A stretch of DNA of 64,000 bases from contig CAYVGO010000002.1 in NCBI GenBank assembly GCA_964450725.1, positions 1 to 64,000 of the forward strand. Reading direction: 5' to 3'. How positions within the stretch are numbered: the stretch's first letter is position 1; each line of letters begins with the position of its first letter. The notes under the pieces were generated by a model. The model worked only from the letters and a program-made list of their open reading frames with translations, was not told the origin of the DNA and did not search any database. This DNA is from CAYVGO01 sp964450725. GTDB taxonomy: Bacteria; Bacteroidota; Bacteroidia; Bacteroidales; UBA932. The position numbers and the translations under genes were made by a program. This document shows positions 53,863-61,849 of the stretch, piece by piece.

Positions 53863-55128
53863 ATGAAAAAAGATAATCATCAATATTGTACTTTTTGTGG
53901 CCGTACGGAGATTGATGCCAATATGGTTAGCAACGAGCGTAATTCTATTTGTGAATACTGCGTTGCCGACGCTTATAAAGTACTTCACGGAGAGATACCC
54001 ACTAAATCTCCCTCAAGTAATGCAAATAGCAGAAAAACAAAAGCAAACAATAAAGTTGTTAAAAACATTCCAACACCGATTGAAATTACAAAGTTTTTAG
54101 ACAATTACATTATTGGTCAAAATGCCGCAAAACGTTATTTATCTGTTGCGGTTTACAATCATTATAAGCGAATATTTTCTAATACAAACAGTGAAGAATC
54201 AATAGAAATAGAAAAATCTAATATCTTATTGGTTGGAAAAACCGGCACCGGAAAAACATTACTGGCACGTACTATTGCTAAGTTATTGCAAGTTCCTTTT
54301 TGCATTGTTGATGCTACTGTATTTACAGAAGCCGGCTATGTGGGAGAAGATGTAGAAAGTATTTTATCACGCTTACTGCAAGCGTCGGATTATGACGTTG
54401 CTGCAGCAGAACAGGGGATTGTATTTATTGATGAAATCGACAAAATTGCCAGAAAGAGTGGGAATCCTTCAATTACCCGTGATGTGTCGGGAGAAGGTGT
54501 GCAACAAGGATTATTAAAACTACTGGAAGGTTCTATGGTCAACGTACCCCCGAAAGGAGGACGAAAGCATCCGGAGCAAGAATATGTACAGGTGAATACA
54601 AAAAATATTCTTTTTATTGCCGGAGGAGCATTTGAAGGAATAGAAAAAATTATTGGAAAGCGATTAAATACTCAAACTATCGGCTATATCCAAGATGAAG
54701 AAATACAAAAAATAGAAAAAAATAAACTTTTGCAATACGTAAACTCTGCAGATTTGAGAACTTTCGGACTTATTCCTGAAATCTTAGGACGTTTACCCGT
54801 GATTACACATCTTGACAATTTAGATAAAACGGCATTACTTTCCATACTCACAGAACCTCAAAATGCAATCATCAAACAGTATAAACATCTGTTGGCATTA
54901 GATAATGTAGAACTTACTATTATACCCGAAGTATTAGATTATATTGTACAAAAAGCCATTGATTTAAACCTTGGAGCACGTGGTTTGCGCTCGATTTGTG
55001 AAATCATCATGACCGATGCTATGTATGAACTACCAAATTTATCGGCAGAAGAAAAGAAAAAAGGTTTTACTCTAACCTTAGATTACGCCAAAGAAAAATT
55101 ACAACAGCGTCTCACAAAAGCAAGTTAG
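53863..55128 (+). CDS. clpX: ATP-dependent Clp protease ATP-binding subunit ClpX
   Basis: A 421-residue AAA+ unfoldase. The N-terminal zinc-binding domain has CTFCGRTE and CEYC (about 9-37). Walker A is GKTGTGKT (about 126-133) and Walker B is FIDEIDKIARK. The pore loop is in the GYVGEDVE region, and sensor II is in GARGLRSI near residue 370. It recognises tagged substrates, including SsrA-tagged proteins, and feeds ClpP. SmpB, also needed for trans-translation, is encoded 5 kb downstream. It follows clpP after 163 nt. Confidence 0.96.
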   Translation: MKKDNHQYCTFCGRTEIDANMVSNERNSICEYCVADAYKVLHGEIPTKSPSSNANSRKTKANNKVVKNIPTPIEITKFLDNYIIGQNAAKRYLSVAVYNHYKRIFSNTNSEESIEIEKSNILLVGKTGTGKTLLARTIAKLLQVPFCIVDATVFTEAGYVGEDVESILSRLLQASDYDVAAAEQGIVFIDEIDKIARKSGNPSITRDVSGEGVQQGLLKLLEGSMVNVPPKGGRKHPEQEYVQVNTKNILFIAGGAFEGIEKIIGKRLNTQTIGYIQDEEIQKIEKNKLLQYVNSADLRTFGLIPEILGRLPVITHLDNLDKTALLSILTEPQNAIIKQYKHLLALDNVELTIIPEVLDYIVQKAIDLNLGARGLRSICEIIMTDAMYELPNLSAEEKKKGFTLTLDYAKEKLQQRLTKAS

Positions 55129-55156
55129 AAAACCGCATTTATAGTACAGTACTTTT

Positions 55157-55504
55157 TTATAAGTTGAAAGGAGTGCTATCCTGACTTTCGCAGTAGAAGA
55201 ACAAAGAAAGAAAACCAATCAGAGCATAAGTAATAAGCAAAGGAAGACTCCAAAGAATGTCGAAGGAGTTAGAATTCCAGAATGTTGTAATGGTTATAAT
55301 CATCTGATTAATATAAGGCTGTAACAGCAAATAAATTCCGGTCATTATTCCACATAAAATGTAACCGAGTAGCAATTGTCGAAATATTTTTTGCTGTTTT
55401 TCTCGTGCTTTTATTTTTCGTAACACTTTGTTTGTAAAGTCTGGATTTTCCAACTCTACGATTTGTTCTTGTACTAAGGATTTAAAAAAGTTCTTGTCGC
55501 TCAT
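55157..55504 (-). CDS. small membrane protein of the sigma-factor operon
   Basis: A 115-residue protein with a cytosolic helical N-terminus (about 1-40, FKSLVQEQIVELENPDFTNKVLRKIKARE) and two membrane segments (LLGYILCGIMTGIYLLLQ and LPLLITYALIGFLSLFFYC). Position directly after an ECF sigma gene with a 4-nt overlap is typical of an anti-sigma factor or a membrane partner. No ZAS zinc motif (HxxxCxxC) is visible, so an anti-sigma role is inference. It is the last gene of a four-gene overlapping operon. Confidence 0.65.
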   Translation of the reverse strand: MSDKNFFKSLVQEQIVELENPDFTNKVLRKIKAREKQQKIFRQLLLGYILCGIMTGIYLLLQPYINQMIITITTFWNSNSFDILWSLPLLITYALIGFLSLFFYCESQDSTPFNL

Positions 55505-56052
55505 ATTTTTATTGTACTCCTTAATTGATTATACAATTTTTGCCTTCCGCGATACAAAATTACTTTAATATTTGTTATTGACAAATTGACAATGTCAGAA
55601 ATTTCGGTAACAGACATTTCCTCCCAATAAAAAAGTTGCATGCACACTTGTTCTATTTCTGAAAGTGTTGATATTGCATGCTTAATAATATACTTTCGCT
55701 CTTCTTCTTTCATTTTCTCCAATTGAGATTGATAATCAGATAAGTTTTCGAGAACTTTATCATCAATATCTTCTTCAGAAATGGCGTAAACTATCTTTGT
55801 TTTACAGTACTTGTAACTTTGCCTGACAATAATCGTATAAAACCATGTTGAAAATTGCGATTGAAAGTTGAATTTTTTCAGATGTCTATAAGCTTGGATA
55901 AATGATTCCTGTACCACATCTTCGGCAACAGTATGATTTTTGACAATAGATAAAGATAAAGAAAAAGCACCTTGTTTATATTTTTCTACCAGATGTCGAA
56001 AATTATCGGTTTCACCGGCAACTACTTTTTCAATCCAAAATCGGTCATTCAT
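55501..56052 (-). CDS. ECF-type RNA polymerase sigma factor
   Basis: A 183-residue sigma-70-family protein with region 2 (AEDVVQESFIQAYRHLKKFNFQSQFSTWFYTI, about 45-77) and region 4 (LSEIEQVCMQLFYWEEMSV, then LSITNIKVILYRGRQKL, about 127-176). No region 3 or 1.1, so it is of the extracytoplasmic-function class. It directs RNA polymerase to a regulon that cannot be read here; self-activation is common. The start overlaps the preceding gene by 4 nt and its end overlaps the membrane protein by 4 nt, so stoichiometry is coupled. Confidence 0.92.
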   Translation of the reverse strand: MNDRFWIEKVVAGETDNFRHLVEKYKQGAFSLSLSIVKNHTVAEDVVQESFIQAYRHLKKFNFQSQFSTWFYTIIVRQSYKYCKTKIVYAISEEDIDDKVLENLSDYQSQLEKMKEEERKYIIKHAISTLSEIEQVCMQLFYWEEMSVTEISDIVNLSITNIKVILYRGRQKLYNQLRSTIKI

Positions 56053-56279
56053 GATATATTAATCTTCAAGGTCATGAATTTAAAAAAATCCGGATAATGC
56101 AATGAATGGATGATAAACAATTGCTTTTTTTCAATCCCGAATTGTTCGTCAATGCGTTGTTTGAGGTTAGTGTTTTGTTCTATAGGAAAAAGAGCATTGG
56201 GTAGTATAATCCCAAATAATACTACCCAATAACGAACGTTTATTTGATAAACTTTACGGCTCTTCATATTATTTCTCAA
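56049..56279 (-). CDS. hypothetical small protein in the sigma operon
   Basis: A 76-residue protein with a hydrophobic N-terminal segment (YWVVLFGIILPNALFPI) that could be a signal or anchor, followed by a short charged domain (QRIDEQFGIEKKQLFIIHSLHYPDFF). No known family recognised. Its 4-nt overlaps with both neighbours (56049-56052 and 56276-56279) argue that it is real and translated together with the sigma factor. A periplasmic sensor peptide is conceivable but not shown. Confidence 0.55.
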   Translation of the reverse strand: MRNNMKSRKVYQINVRYWVVLFGIILPNALFPIEQNTNLKQRIDEQFGIEKKQLFIIHSLHYPDFFKFMTLKINIS

Positions 56280-56782
56280 TCATTCATTTTCTCATTCTTT
56301 TCTGTACTATCTTCTGTTTTGTTTTTACGAAACCGATCAATAATTGTATCTCCAAAAATCATAATAAATCCGATGCTCATAAATATCATACTAAAATAAG
56401 AAGTTGGTTTGCTAAAACCAATCTCTGCTAATATTAACCCCAAAAAAAGTCCTGATCCAAGTCCACATAGTAGTTTTGAAAAAAACATAGAAAAGTTGAA
56501 GTCAACCTTTCGTAGAGATTTGTCTTTAATATTAATACTGGGGGACAAGGGAATACCGGCTTCTATCATTTTTAGTCGCTCCTGGGTTTTCAATTTGTCT
56601 TGCTTTGCTTTGTAGTAAAAAAAGAATCCCATAAATCCAAGAACAAAAACAAATGGAGCAATGATAACAATAATCTCAATGGCATTACTTGATTCGTGGT
56701 AATGATGTTCTACTATCTTAATAATTTGTTGGACAGTATCTTTAGCAACAATATTGCCAGTTGATAATGAATCTGTAGTCAT
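56276..56782 (-). CDS. membrane protein, DUF6249-like
   Basis: A 168-residue inner-membrane protein with three hydrophobic segments (IVIIAPFVFVLGFMGFFFYY, LCGLGSGLFLGLILAEIGF and FSMIFMSIGFIMIFGDTII). A cytosolic loop after the first segment carries the pattern KTQERLKMIEAGIPLSP, which is characteristic of DUF6249 proteins beside Bacteroidota sigma factors. First gene of the four-gene operon. The N-terminal about 35 residues are charged and outside the membrane. Confidence 0.7.
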   Translation of the reverse strand: MTTDSLSTGNIVAKDTVQQIIKIVEHHYHESSNAIEIIVIIAPFVFVLGFMGFFFYYKAKQDKLKTQERLKMIEAGIPLSPSINIKDKSLRKVDFNFSMFFSKLLCGLGSGLFLGLILAEIGFSKPTSYFSMIFMSIGFIMIFGDTIIDRFRKNKTEDSTEKNEKMND

Positions 56783-56911
56783 AATTTTAAAATTTAAGTA
56801 AATAACTATTCATTAGAGTTCCTTAACAACCAAAAGGTTACAAAATCGATAAAAAAATTATCAATCAATATGCTGAGATACCGAATCTATAAAGCAGATT
56901 TATCTTCATCT

Positions 56912-57823
56912 TTACTGCTTTCTTTTTTTCATATATTCTTCAATTGTTCTTACATCCGTATCTTTCAATAAAACCAGTTTAGTTTTATCTAATAAGTATA
57001 ATGTCGGAATGGCTTTTAAGTCATACAACCCTTTAGATTGAATTACGTGCTGTTCATCATAACCATAAATCCAGCCTTTATGATGTTTTATGCTTTTAAT
57101 CCACAATGAGTAATCTTTATCAGAATATATTGCCAAGATAGTAAGTTTATTGTTGAGGATAGCAGTTTGTAAAATATCTGACATTTGTAACATTTGTTGA
57201 GTTGTCTTACATTGTTGACAGTCGGGGTTATAAAAATAAAGAATAGTATAATCAGACTTTATGGCAGATAAAGATTTTGTTGAATTGTCAGATAATTGGT
57301 AACTAAAAAATGTTGCAACCTCTCCAATCTGATTTTTAGATGCCATTTTGAGCCTATACCTCCATTTTGTTTTGTCCGTGTCTGTAAATTTTTCACAATT
57401 AATTAAAAATTGAAGTACAGGAATATAAATATCATCATTTCTGTAGTTAGAAATCGGGTTGTAAAAATAATTTTCGTAAAGCGATACAAAATATTTAATA
57501 GTAGCCGTATCTGCATTTTTTAATCGAGATAAAGTTGAGTTTATCATAACACCAAAGTGATTTCTGTTAGGATAAGATGAGAGTAACAATACATATTGTT
57601 GAAAACAGGATTGAAAATCGTTTTTGTGATGAAGTAATTCATTATTTTCAAAATTACAGTTATCCCAAAAATGACTAATCAAATACTTTTGTCGTTCTGT
57701 ATCAGAAAAAATAATGGTTGGTATATCAGGTAGTTGCATAGAGAAGCCCGAAATTTTGTTTTCTCCAAAGACACAATACATCAAAAGCAACAATAATACA
57801 ATAAGAAGATTCTTTTTTATCAT
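56912..57823 (-). CDS. thioredoxin-like protein, DUF5106-type
   Basis: A 303-residue exported protein; the ATG at 57823 (MIKKNLLIVLLLLLMYCVFG) gives a clean signal peptide, and an ATG at 57847 would add eight residues. Residues about 25-170 resemble the helical DUF5106 domain that precedes thioredoxin folds in Bacteroidota (ERQKYLISHFWDNCNF). The C-terminal thioredoxin fold (about 185-295) has YFYNPDCQQCKTTQQML with a CxxC active site (CQQC) and the cis-Pro in LKAIPTLYLLD. It is probably a periplasmic disulfide reductase. It stands alone. Confidence 0.78.
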   Translation of the reverse strand: MIKKNLLIVLLLLLMYCVFGENKISGFSMQLPDIPTIIFSDTERQKYLISHFWDNCNFENNELLHHKNDFQSCFQQYVLLLSSYPNRNHFGVMINSTLSRLKNADTATIKYFVSLYENYFYNPISNYRNDDIYIPVLQFLINCEKFTDTDKTKWRYRLKMASKNQIGEVATFFSYQLSDNSTKSLSAIKSDYTILYFYNPDCQQCKTTQQMLQMSDILQTAILNNKLTILAIYSDKDYSLWIKSIKHHKGWIYGYDEQHVIQSKGLYDLKAIPTLYLLDKTKLVLLKDTDVRTIEEYMKKRKQ

Positions 57824-57928
57824 AAAAGAGTAAAATTGTTTAGACAAAGGTAAACCTATTTGTCAATACGACCAAAGTCTAAAATCAAAGATTTTGAGAG
57901 AACATTTTCATAATCAAAAAAAATAACG

Positions 57929-57936
57929 TACCTTTG
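57929..57936 (+). promoter_or_regulatory. rplS: -7 box of the rplS promoter
   Basis: TACCTTTG matches TAnnTTTG, about 90 nt before the ATG. The upstream TTG is not at the ideal distance. Confidence 0.5.
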
Positions 57937-58025
57937 CAACCCATTTTATGCAACCTCTTTTCCATTGTCGGTATATAAAACGAAAATGTTGCCGGATTCC
58001 AATAACTATTTAAAATTGAAGAAGA

Positions 58026-58400
58026 ATGAAAACCGATTTGATGAAAGTAGCCATTGAGGCTTGCCAAATTAAAAAAGAAGGAGAACCTAAAGTTCACCCT
58101 AAATTTAGTAGTGGAGACACTATTACAGTAACTTATCGCATTGTTGACGAAAATAAAGAACGTCTTCAAAAATTCAGAGGAGTAGTATTGCAGCGTCGAG
58201 GTAGTGCAAATACAGAAACTTTTACAGTAAGAAAAGTGACTGACGGAATTGGAGTAGAACGTATATTTCCAGTTGTTTCACCATTTATTGACAATATTGA
58301 AATCAATAAAGTCGGTAAAGTACGTCGTGCCCGTATTTTCTACTTCCGTAATCTTACCGGTAAAAAAGCCCGTATTAAAGAAGTACGTCAAAAGTCGTAA
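58026..58400 (+). CDS. rplS: 50S ribosomal protein L19
   Basis: A 124-residue ribosomal protein. The family pattern is clear: FSSGDTITVTYRIVDENKERLQKFRGVVLQRRG, then TFTVRKVTDGIGVERIFPVVSPFI and KVGKVRRARIFYFRNLTGKKARIKE. L19 lies at the 30S-50S interface. The length is normal (115-125 residues). It is followed within 9 nt by a tRNA gene, so the transcript may be processed. Confidence 0.96.
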   Translation: MKTDLMKVAIEACQIKKEGEPKVHPKFSSGDTITVTYRIVDENKERLQKFRGVVLQRRGSANTETFTVRKVTDGIGVERIFPVVSPFIDNIEINKVGKVRRARIFYFRNLTGKKARIKEVRQKS

Positions 58401-58408
58401 TCCTTTTT

Positions 58409-58482
58409 GGCGCGGTAGCTCAGCCGGTTAGAGCGCATGATTCATAATCATGAGGTCGGGGGTTCAAGTCCCCCCCGCGCTA
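58409..58482 (+). tRNA. tRNA-Met (CAT), elongator type
   Basis: A full cloverleaf: acceptor GGCGCGG with CCGCGCT (one G-T pair), D-arm GCTC...GAGC, anticodon stem CATGA/TCATG with loop TTCATAA (anticodon CAT), and T-arm GGGGG-TTCAAGT-CCCCC. The anticodon stem lacks the three G-C pairs of initiator tRNA, so it is elongator Met, or possibly Ile2 with a lysidine-modified C. The 3' CCA is not fully encoded (ACA). Confidence 0.93.
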
Positions 58483-58508
58483 CAAATTAAAACTTATTAT
58501 ATGGGTAA

Positions 58509-58540
58509 TTTGGCAGAGCCATAAATTTTATCTACCTTTG
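58509..58540 (+). promoter_or_regulatory. rpsU promoter
   Basis: TTTG (58509-58512), a 20-nt spacer and TACCTTTG (58533-58540) match the Bacteroidota promoter closely, 43 nt before the ATG. Confidence 0.75.
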
Positions 58541-58582
58541 CCCCACTTTTCATTAACCATTTAAAATCATTACTGAAATACT

Positions 58583-58774
58583 ATGATTATTGTACCGCTC
58601 AAAGATGGCGATAATATTGAAAAAGCGTTGAAGAAATTCAAACGTAAAATTGAAAAAACAGGTGTTATTAAAGAATTAAGAGATCGTAAATTTTTCACTA
58701 AACAATCTGTTCAGAAACGTGATGTTGTGAAAAGAGCCATTCATCGTCAGAAATTACAAACTGTTGAAGAATAG
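58583..58774 (+). CDS. rpsU: 30S ribosomal protein S21
   Basis: A 63-residue basic protein with the S21 pattern NIEKALKKFKRKIEKTGVI followed by RDRKFFTKQSVQKRD. S21 is needed for mRNA initiation in the 30S subunit. In Bacteroidota it is also reported to take part in hiding the anti-Shine-Dalgarno sequence, consistent with the lack of SD motifs in this window. Single gene with a strong promoter and its own terminator. Confidence 0.95.
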   Translation: MIIVPLKDGDNIEKALKKFKRKIEKTGVIKELRDRKFFTKQSVQKRDVVKRAIHRQKLQTVEE

Positions 58775-58803
58775 TTTTCGATAGTTTTACAATAAAAAAA
58801 GTT

Positions 58804-58834
58804 AAAACGGTAAATCTAATTTGCCGTTTTTTTT
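58804..58834 (+). terminator. rho-independent terminator of rpsU
   Basis: AAAACGGTAAAT (58804-58815) pairs with ATTTGCCGTTTT (58819-58830; one G-T pair) around a 3-nt loop, then a T-run. It overlaps the leader of the recombinase gene. Confidence 0.85.
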
Positions 58835-58868
58835 ATTTCTATCTATCTTTATCAACCATTTTTATTTT

Positions 58869-59753
58869 ATGTTATCTGATTTCTATAACCATCTTAAAGC
58901 CGGAAGCCATTATTCCAAACATACTGTAAGTGCTTATTACAGCGACTGTTTAGCATTTATGGAGTTTTTTAATATTGTATCTATTGAAGATTTAAGAGAA
59001 ATCTCACATAAAGTATTAAGAGGATGGTTTGCCGGATTAATGCAGCAAGGCATGTCAGCACGATCAATACGTCGAAAGATGGCGGCATGTAAGTTGTTTT
59101 TTGAATATTATTGTCAGGTTGGAGTATTGAAAAATAATCCGATGGATAAAGTAACTGCGCCGAAAATAAAAAGTCGATTGCCTGTCTTTTTCAATGAAAC
59201 TTCATTACAGCAAGCATTGACAGAATCAGAAATAATAAATAATCAAGATTATTCCCAACTGCGGAATAGGACAATTATTGAATTGCTTTATGCTACTGGA
59301 ATACGTCGTGGAGAATTGGTAGGATTGACGTTGTCAGATGTAGATATTCAGCAGCAGCAAATTAAAGTATTAGGCAAAGGAAATAAAGAACGCTTGATTC
59401 CACTTTTACCGACAATAACCGAAATACTGCAGCAATACATAGAATTGAGAAAAGAACAAGTAACAGAACATAATACACTTTTTTTGACAGATAAGTTACA
59501 GCCGATTTACCCTAAAATGGTGCACAATATTGTTACCCGCTTTTTTTTAACGACTAATAATAACATCAATGTTCGTAAGTCTCCACACACATTTCGGCAT
59601 ACATTTGCAACACATTTACTCAATCGAGGAGCACAGTTGAATGATATTAAAACGTTATTGGGGCACAGTAATCTCTCTGCTACTCAGATATATACACATA
59701 CTACATTTGAAAAATTAAAAACTATTCATAAAAAATTACACCCACGAAGTTAA
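58869..59753 (+). CDS. xerC/xerD: tyrosine recombinase XerC/XerD
   Basis: A 294-residue site-specific recombinase that resolves chromosome dimers at dif. The ATG at 58869 (MLSDFYNHLKAGSHYS) is chosen; an in-frame ATG at 58821 lies inside the rpsU terminator. The N-terminal SAM-like core-binding domain spans about 1-85. Catalytic residues R146 (GIRRGE), K170 (GKGNKE), H240 and R243 (SPHTFRHTFATH), H266 (LGHSN) and the nucleophile Y275 (QIYTH) are all intact. Placement among rpsU, hpf and smpB and the lack of mobile-element features favour a housekeeping Xer protein rather than a phage integrase. Confidence 0.92.
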   Translation: MLSDFYNHLKAGSHYSKHTVSAYYSDCLAFMEFFNIVSIEDLREISHKVLRGWFAGLMQQGMSARSIRRKMAACKLFFEYYCQVGVLKNNPMDKVTAPKIKSRLPVFFNETSLQQALTESEIINNQDYSQLRNRTIIELLYATGIRRGELVGLTLSDVDIQQQQIKVLGKGNKERLIPLLPTITEILQQYIELRKEQVTEHNTLFLTDKLQPIYPKMVHNIVTRFFLTTNNNINVRKSPHTFRHTFATHLLNRGAQLNDIKTLLGHSNLSATQIYTHTTFEKLKTIHKKLHPRS

Positions 59754-59815
59754 GTATTCTTATTAACCTTGGTACTTGTAAGCCCATTTGTTTCACATTT
59801 AAAATATTAATTACT

Positions 59816-60106
59816 ATGAACGTACAAATCCAATCAGTAAAGTTTGATGCCGATAAAAAATTAATTGAATTTACGGAAAAGAAAATATCGAAACTCAGTA
59901 AATTTTTAGATAATATTGTTAATGTCAGTGTTATTTTTTCGCTTTCTTCGAGTAATGATCCCAATAATAAGGTTACAAAAATAAAAGTGGAAGTTCCCGG
60001 TCAAGATTTATTTACAGAGCATCAAAGCAATAGTTTTGAGAAAGGGATAGATTTAGGGATTGATGCTTTAAAAATACAGATTGAAAAATACAAAGACAAA
60101 AGGTAG
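59816..60106 (+). CDS. hpf: ribosome hibernation-promoting factor, short form
   Basis: A 96-residue protein of the HPF/YfiA/RaiA family with the beta-alpha-beta-beta-beta-alpha layout: NVQIQSVKFDADKKLIEFTEKKISKLSKF, a central strand NVSVIFSLSS, and KIKVEVPGQDLFTEHQSNSFEKGIDLGIDAL. It binds the 30S subunit and silences ribosomes in slow growth. It is the short form without the dimerising C-terminal domain of long HPF. It follows the recombinase by 62 nt and may be co-transcribed. Confidence 0.92.
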   Translation: MNVQIQSVKFDADKKLIEFTEKKISKLSKFLDNIVNVSVIFSLSSSNDPNNKVTKIKVEVPGQDLFTEHQSNSFEKGIDLGIDALKIQIEKYKDKR

Positions 60107-60223
60107 TGATTAATGAAGTCCATTGTCATAACTTGGAATGCACTACGTCATTCTGAAGATGTGATACAGTAATTTCTATATTCTTTTTCCAACTTTCAAT
60201 GCTTAAAAAATTCACTTCTGTTT

Positions 60224-60676
60224 ATGCGTAAAGGGAGTAATGTTGTTATTAAAAACAAACGTGCTACTTTTGAATATGAAATTTTAGAAACATTTTCTTG
60301 TGGAGTTGTTTTGCAAGGAACAGAAATTAAATCTATTCGGAATGGAAAGGCTGCCATTAACGACAGTTACTGTACGTTTTTAGGTAAAGAATTGTGGATT
60401 AAGAATTTACATATTGCAGTTTATGAGTTTGGAACTTATGCAAATCATGACCCTTTGCGCGAACGTAAGTTATTATTGAAAAAAATAGAACTTCGCAAGT
60501 TGCAAAAGCGAGTACAAGAAAAAGGACTGACGATTATTCCTTTAAAGATGTATATCAATGACAAAGGGCTTGCAAAAATTGATATTGCTTTGTGTAAAGG
60601 AAAGAAAATATATGACAAGCGTGAAAGTTTAAAGCAAAAAGACTTACAGCGTTCTATGCAGCGGCACGAAGAATAA
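60224..60676 (+). CDS. smpB: SsrA-binding protein SmpB
   Basis: A 150-residue protein that binds tmRNA and mimics part of a tRNA in ribosome rescue. Motifs: NKRATFEYEILETFSCGVVLQGTEIKSIRNGKA (OB-fold start), ELWIKNLHIAVYEFG, then HDPLRERKLLL, and the basic C-terminal DKRESLKQKDLQR tail that reaches the decoding centre. Full length. No tmRNA gene was recognised in this window. It is convergent with an unrelated lipoprotein gene. Confidence 0.95.
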   Translation: MRKGSNVVIKNKRATFEYEILETFSCGVVLQGTEIKSIRNGKAAINDSYCTFLGKELWIKNLHIAVYEFGTYANHDPLRERKLLLKKIELRKLQKRVQEKGLTIIPLKMYINDKGLAKIDIALCKGKKIYDKRESLKQKDLQRSMQRHEE

Positions 60677-60696
60677 CACCGCAGATGTACTTTTAT

Positions 60697-60741
60697 AAAA
60701 AAACAGCCCCGAATAATACATTAATGTCATTCGGGGCTGTT
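60697..60741 (-). terminator. rho-independent terminator, best for the minus-strand lipoprotein gene
   Basis: AACAGCCCCGAAT (60702-60714) pairs perfectly with ATTCGGGGCTGTT (60729-60741). On the minus strand the stem is followed by a run of seven T (60697-60703 on the plus strand are A). On the plus strand the T-run is only two, so termination of smpB here would be weaker. Confidence 0.88.
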
Positions 60742-60754
60742 GAACTAAATTTTG

Positions 60755-61648
60755 TTATTTGGTATAAGCGATGGTCATTTCCCAAGAGTCATTTTGATCA
60801 TCTGTAAAAGTTACTTTTATTGGATAACCTTCTGCATCAACTTCATAAGTAATGTTTTCTATAGAAGTATTATTACGAACCCTACTTATAGTTTTAGAAA
60901 CTAAATTATTACTACTTTCACTATAATAACCCAAGATAGGTAAAATATCTGGAGAACCATAAGAATAACGATTATAACTCAATAAGTAATTTAAATCTAA
61001 ATTGGCTTTTTTATTAGATAATTGACCATATTCATAAGTATAACTACTTAGATATTCCTGCCCTTCATTATCTATTTCTTTTTCTGCAACTTCAGTTTGA
61101 TTACCTGCTTCCCAAGTTATATCAAAAATATAGTTATAAACCAAATTAGAAGTTTCACTATGGTGGTGTAATTGGTCTTCTAAAGTGAGTTTTGTTAAAT
61201 AATTGGATGAATTGTAAGTTAAAGTCGTTGTATTTTTTGCTGTTTCATCAGTAGGACTTTCTACGATTTTTGTGGCAAAATTTTGACTATTCAGTGTAGC
61301 TATGTAATTTGTAGTTTTTTTTATGGCATTTTGTTCTCCCTGATGTTCTGATATAGTTTCAGTCATTTTAAGTTCATTCGGATTATATAAAATATCCCAT
61401 GTTGTTTTGTAAGTATAACCAGAGTTATATGCAAAAGTATAAATAACCTTATTTACTTGTTCTTGGTCGTTGTACCGAAAAGTATAACTAATAGTATCAC
61501 CATCTGTTAATCTTGATACTTTTGAAACTAACTTTGAAGCAACTACTTTTTCCTCTTCATTTTCATTTCCAGTACTGTTTTTTATACAGTTAGTGAATAA
61601 AAAGAAAGACAAAACAAAAGGAAGAAATAAAAATAAGGATTTTTTCAT
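60755..61648 (-). CDS. unrecognised lipoprotein with YD/beta-strand-rich pattern
   Basis: A 297-residue lipoprotein; the ATG at 61648 opens a signal peptide ending in the lipobox FTNC, whereas an ATG at 61705 would add 19 residues. The body consists of repeated short beta-strand units (SYTFRYNDQEQVNKVIYTF, TTLTYNSSNYLTKLTLED, YSYGSPDILPILGYY, ITYEVDAEGYPIKVTF) similar to the DUF4595-like beta-solenoid lipoproteins of Bacteroidota. No enzyme motif. It stands alone, with a -7 box (61679-61686) and a strong terminator. Function unknown. Confidence 0.65.
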   Translation of the reverse strand: MKKSLFLFLPFVLSFFLFTNCIKNSTGNENEEEKVVASKLVSKVSRLTDGDTISYTFRYNDQEQVNKVIYTFAYNSGYTYKTTWDILYNPNELKMTETISEHQGEQNAIKKTTNYIATLNSQNFATKIVESPTDETAKNTTTLTYNSSNYLTKLTLEDQLHHHSETSNLVYNYIFDITWEAGNQTEVAEKEIDNEGQEYLSSYTYEYGQLSNKKANLDLNYLLSYNRYSYGSPDILPILGYYSESSNNLVSKTISRVRNNTSIENITYEVDAEGYPIKVTFTDDQNDSWEMTIAYTK

Positions 61649-61678
61649 TACGTAAAATGTTTTAAAAATTAATGACTG

Positions 61679-61686
61679 CAAAGTTA
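61679..61686 (-). promoter_or_regulatory. -7 box of the minus-strand lipoprotein gene
   Basis: On the minus strand TAACTTTG matches TAnnTTTG, about 30 nt before the ATG at 61648. No ideally spaced TTG is seen. Confidence 0.45.
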
Positions 61687-61849
61687 CTATACTTACATGA
61701 TTCATCCGTTTACGGCAACTTAATTTAACGACTTGTTGTTTCCTTGATTAAAGGATATATCATCACTGAAAAAACTCATTTTCTTACTGAAAGTGGAAAT
61801 TATTCGGAAATTTTATTTTTCTTTGTATCGCAATTTACAATTTATTGCT

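Noticed and set aside
57885..58169. 94-residue minus-strand frame
   Set aside because: Antisense to rplS and its leader.
58869..59753. Phage or integrative-element integrase
   Set aside because: All neighbours are core genes, there are no att-like direct repeats around the adjacent tRNA, and the length and motifs are those of Xer proteins.
60107..60223. tmRNA (ssrA) gene next to smpB
   Set aside because: No tRNA-like ends or tag-peptide frame could be recognised.
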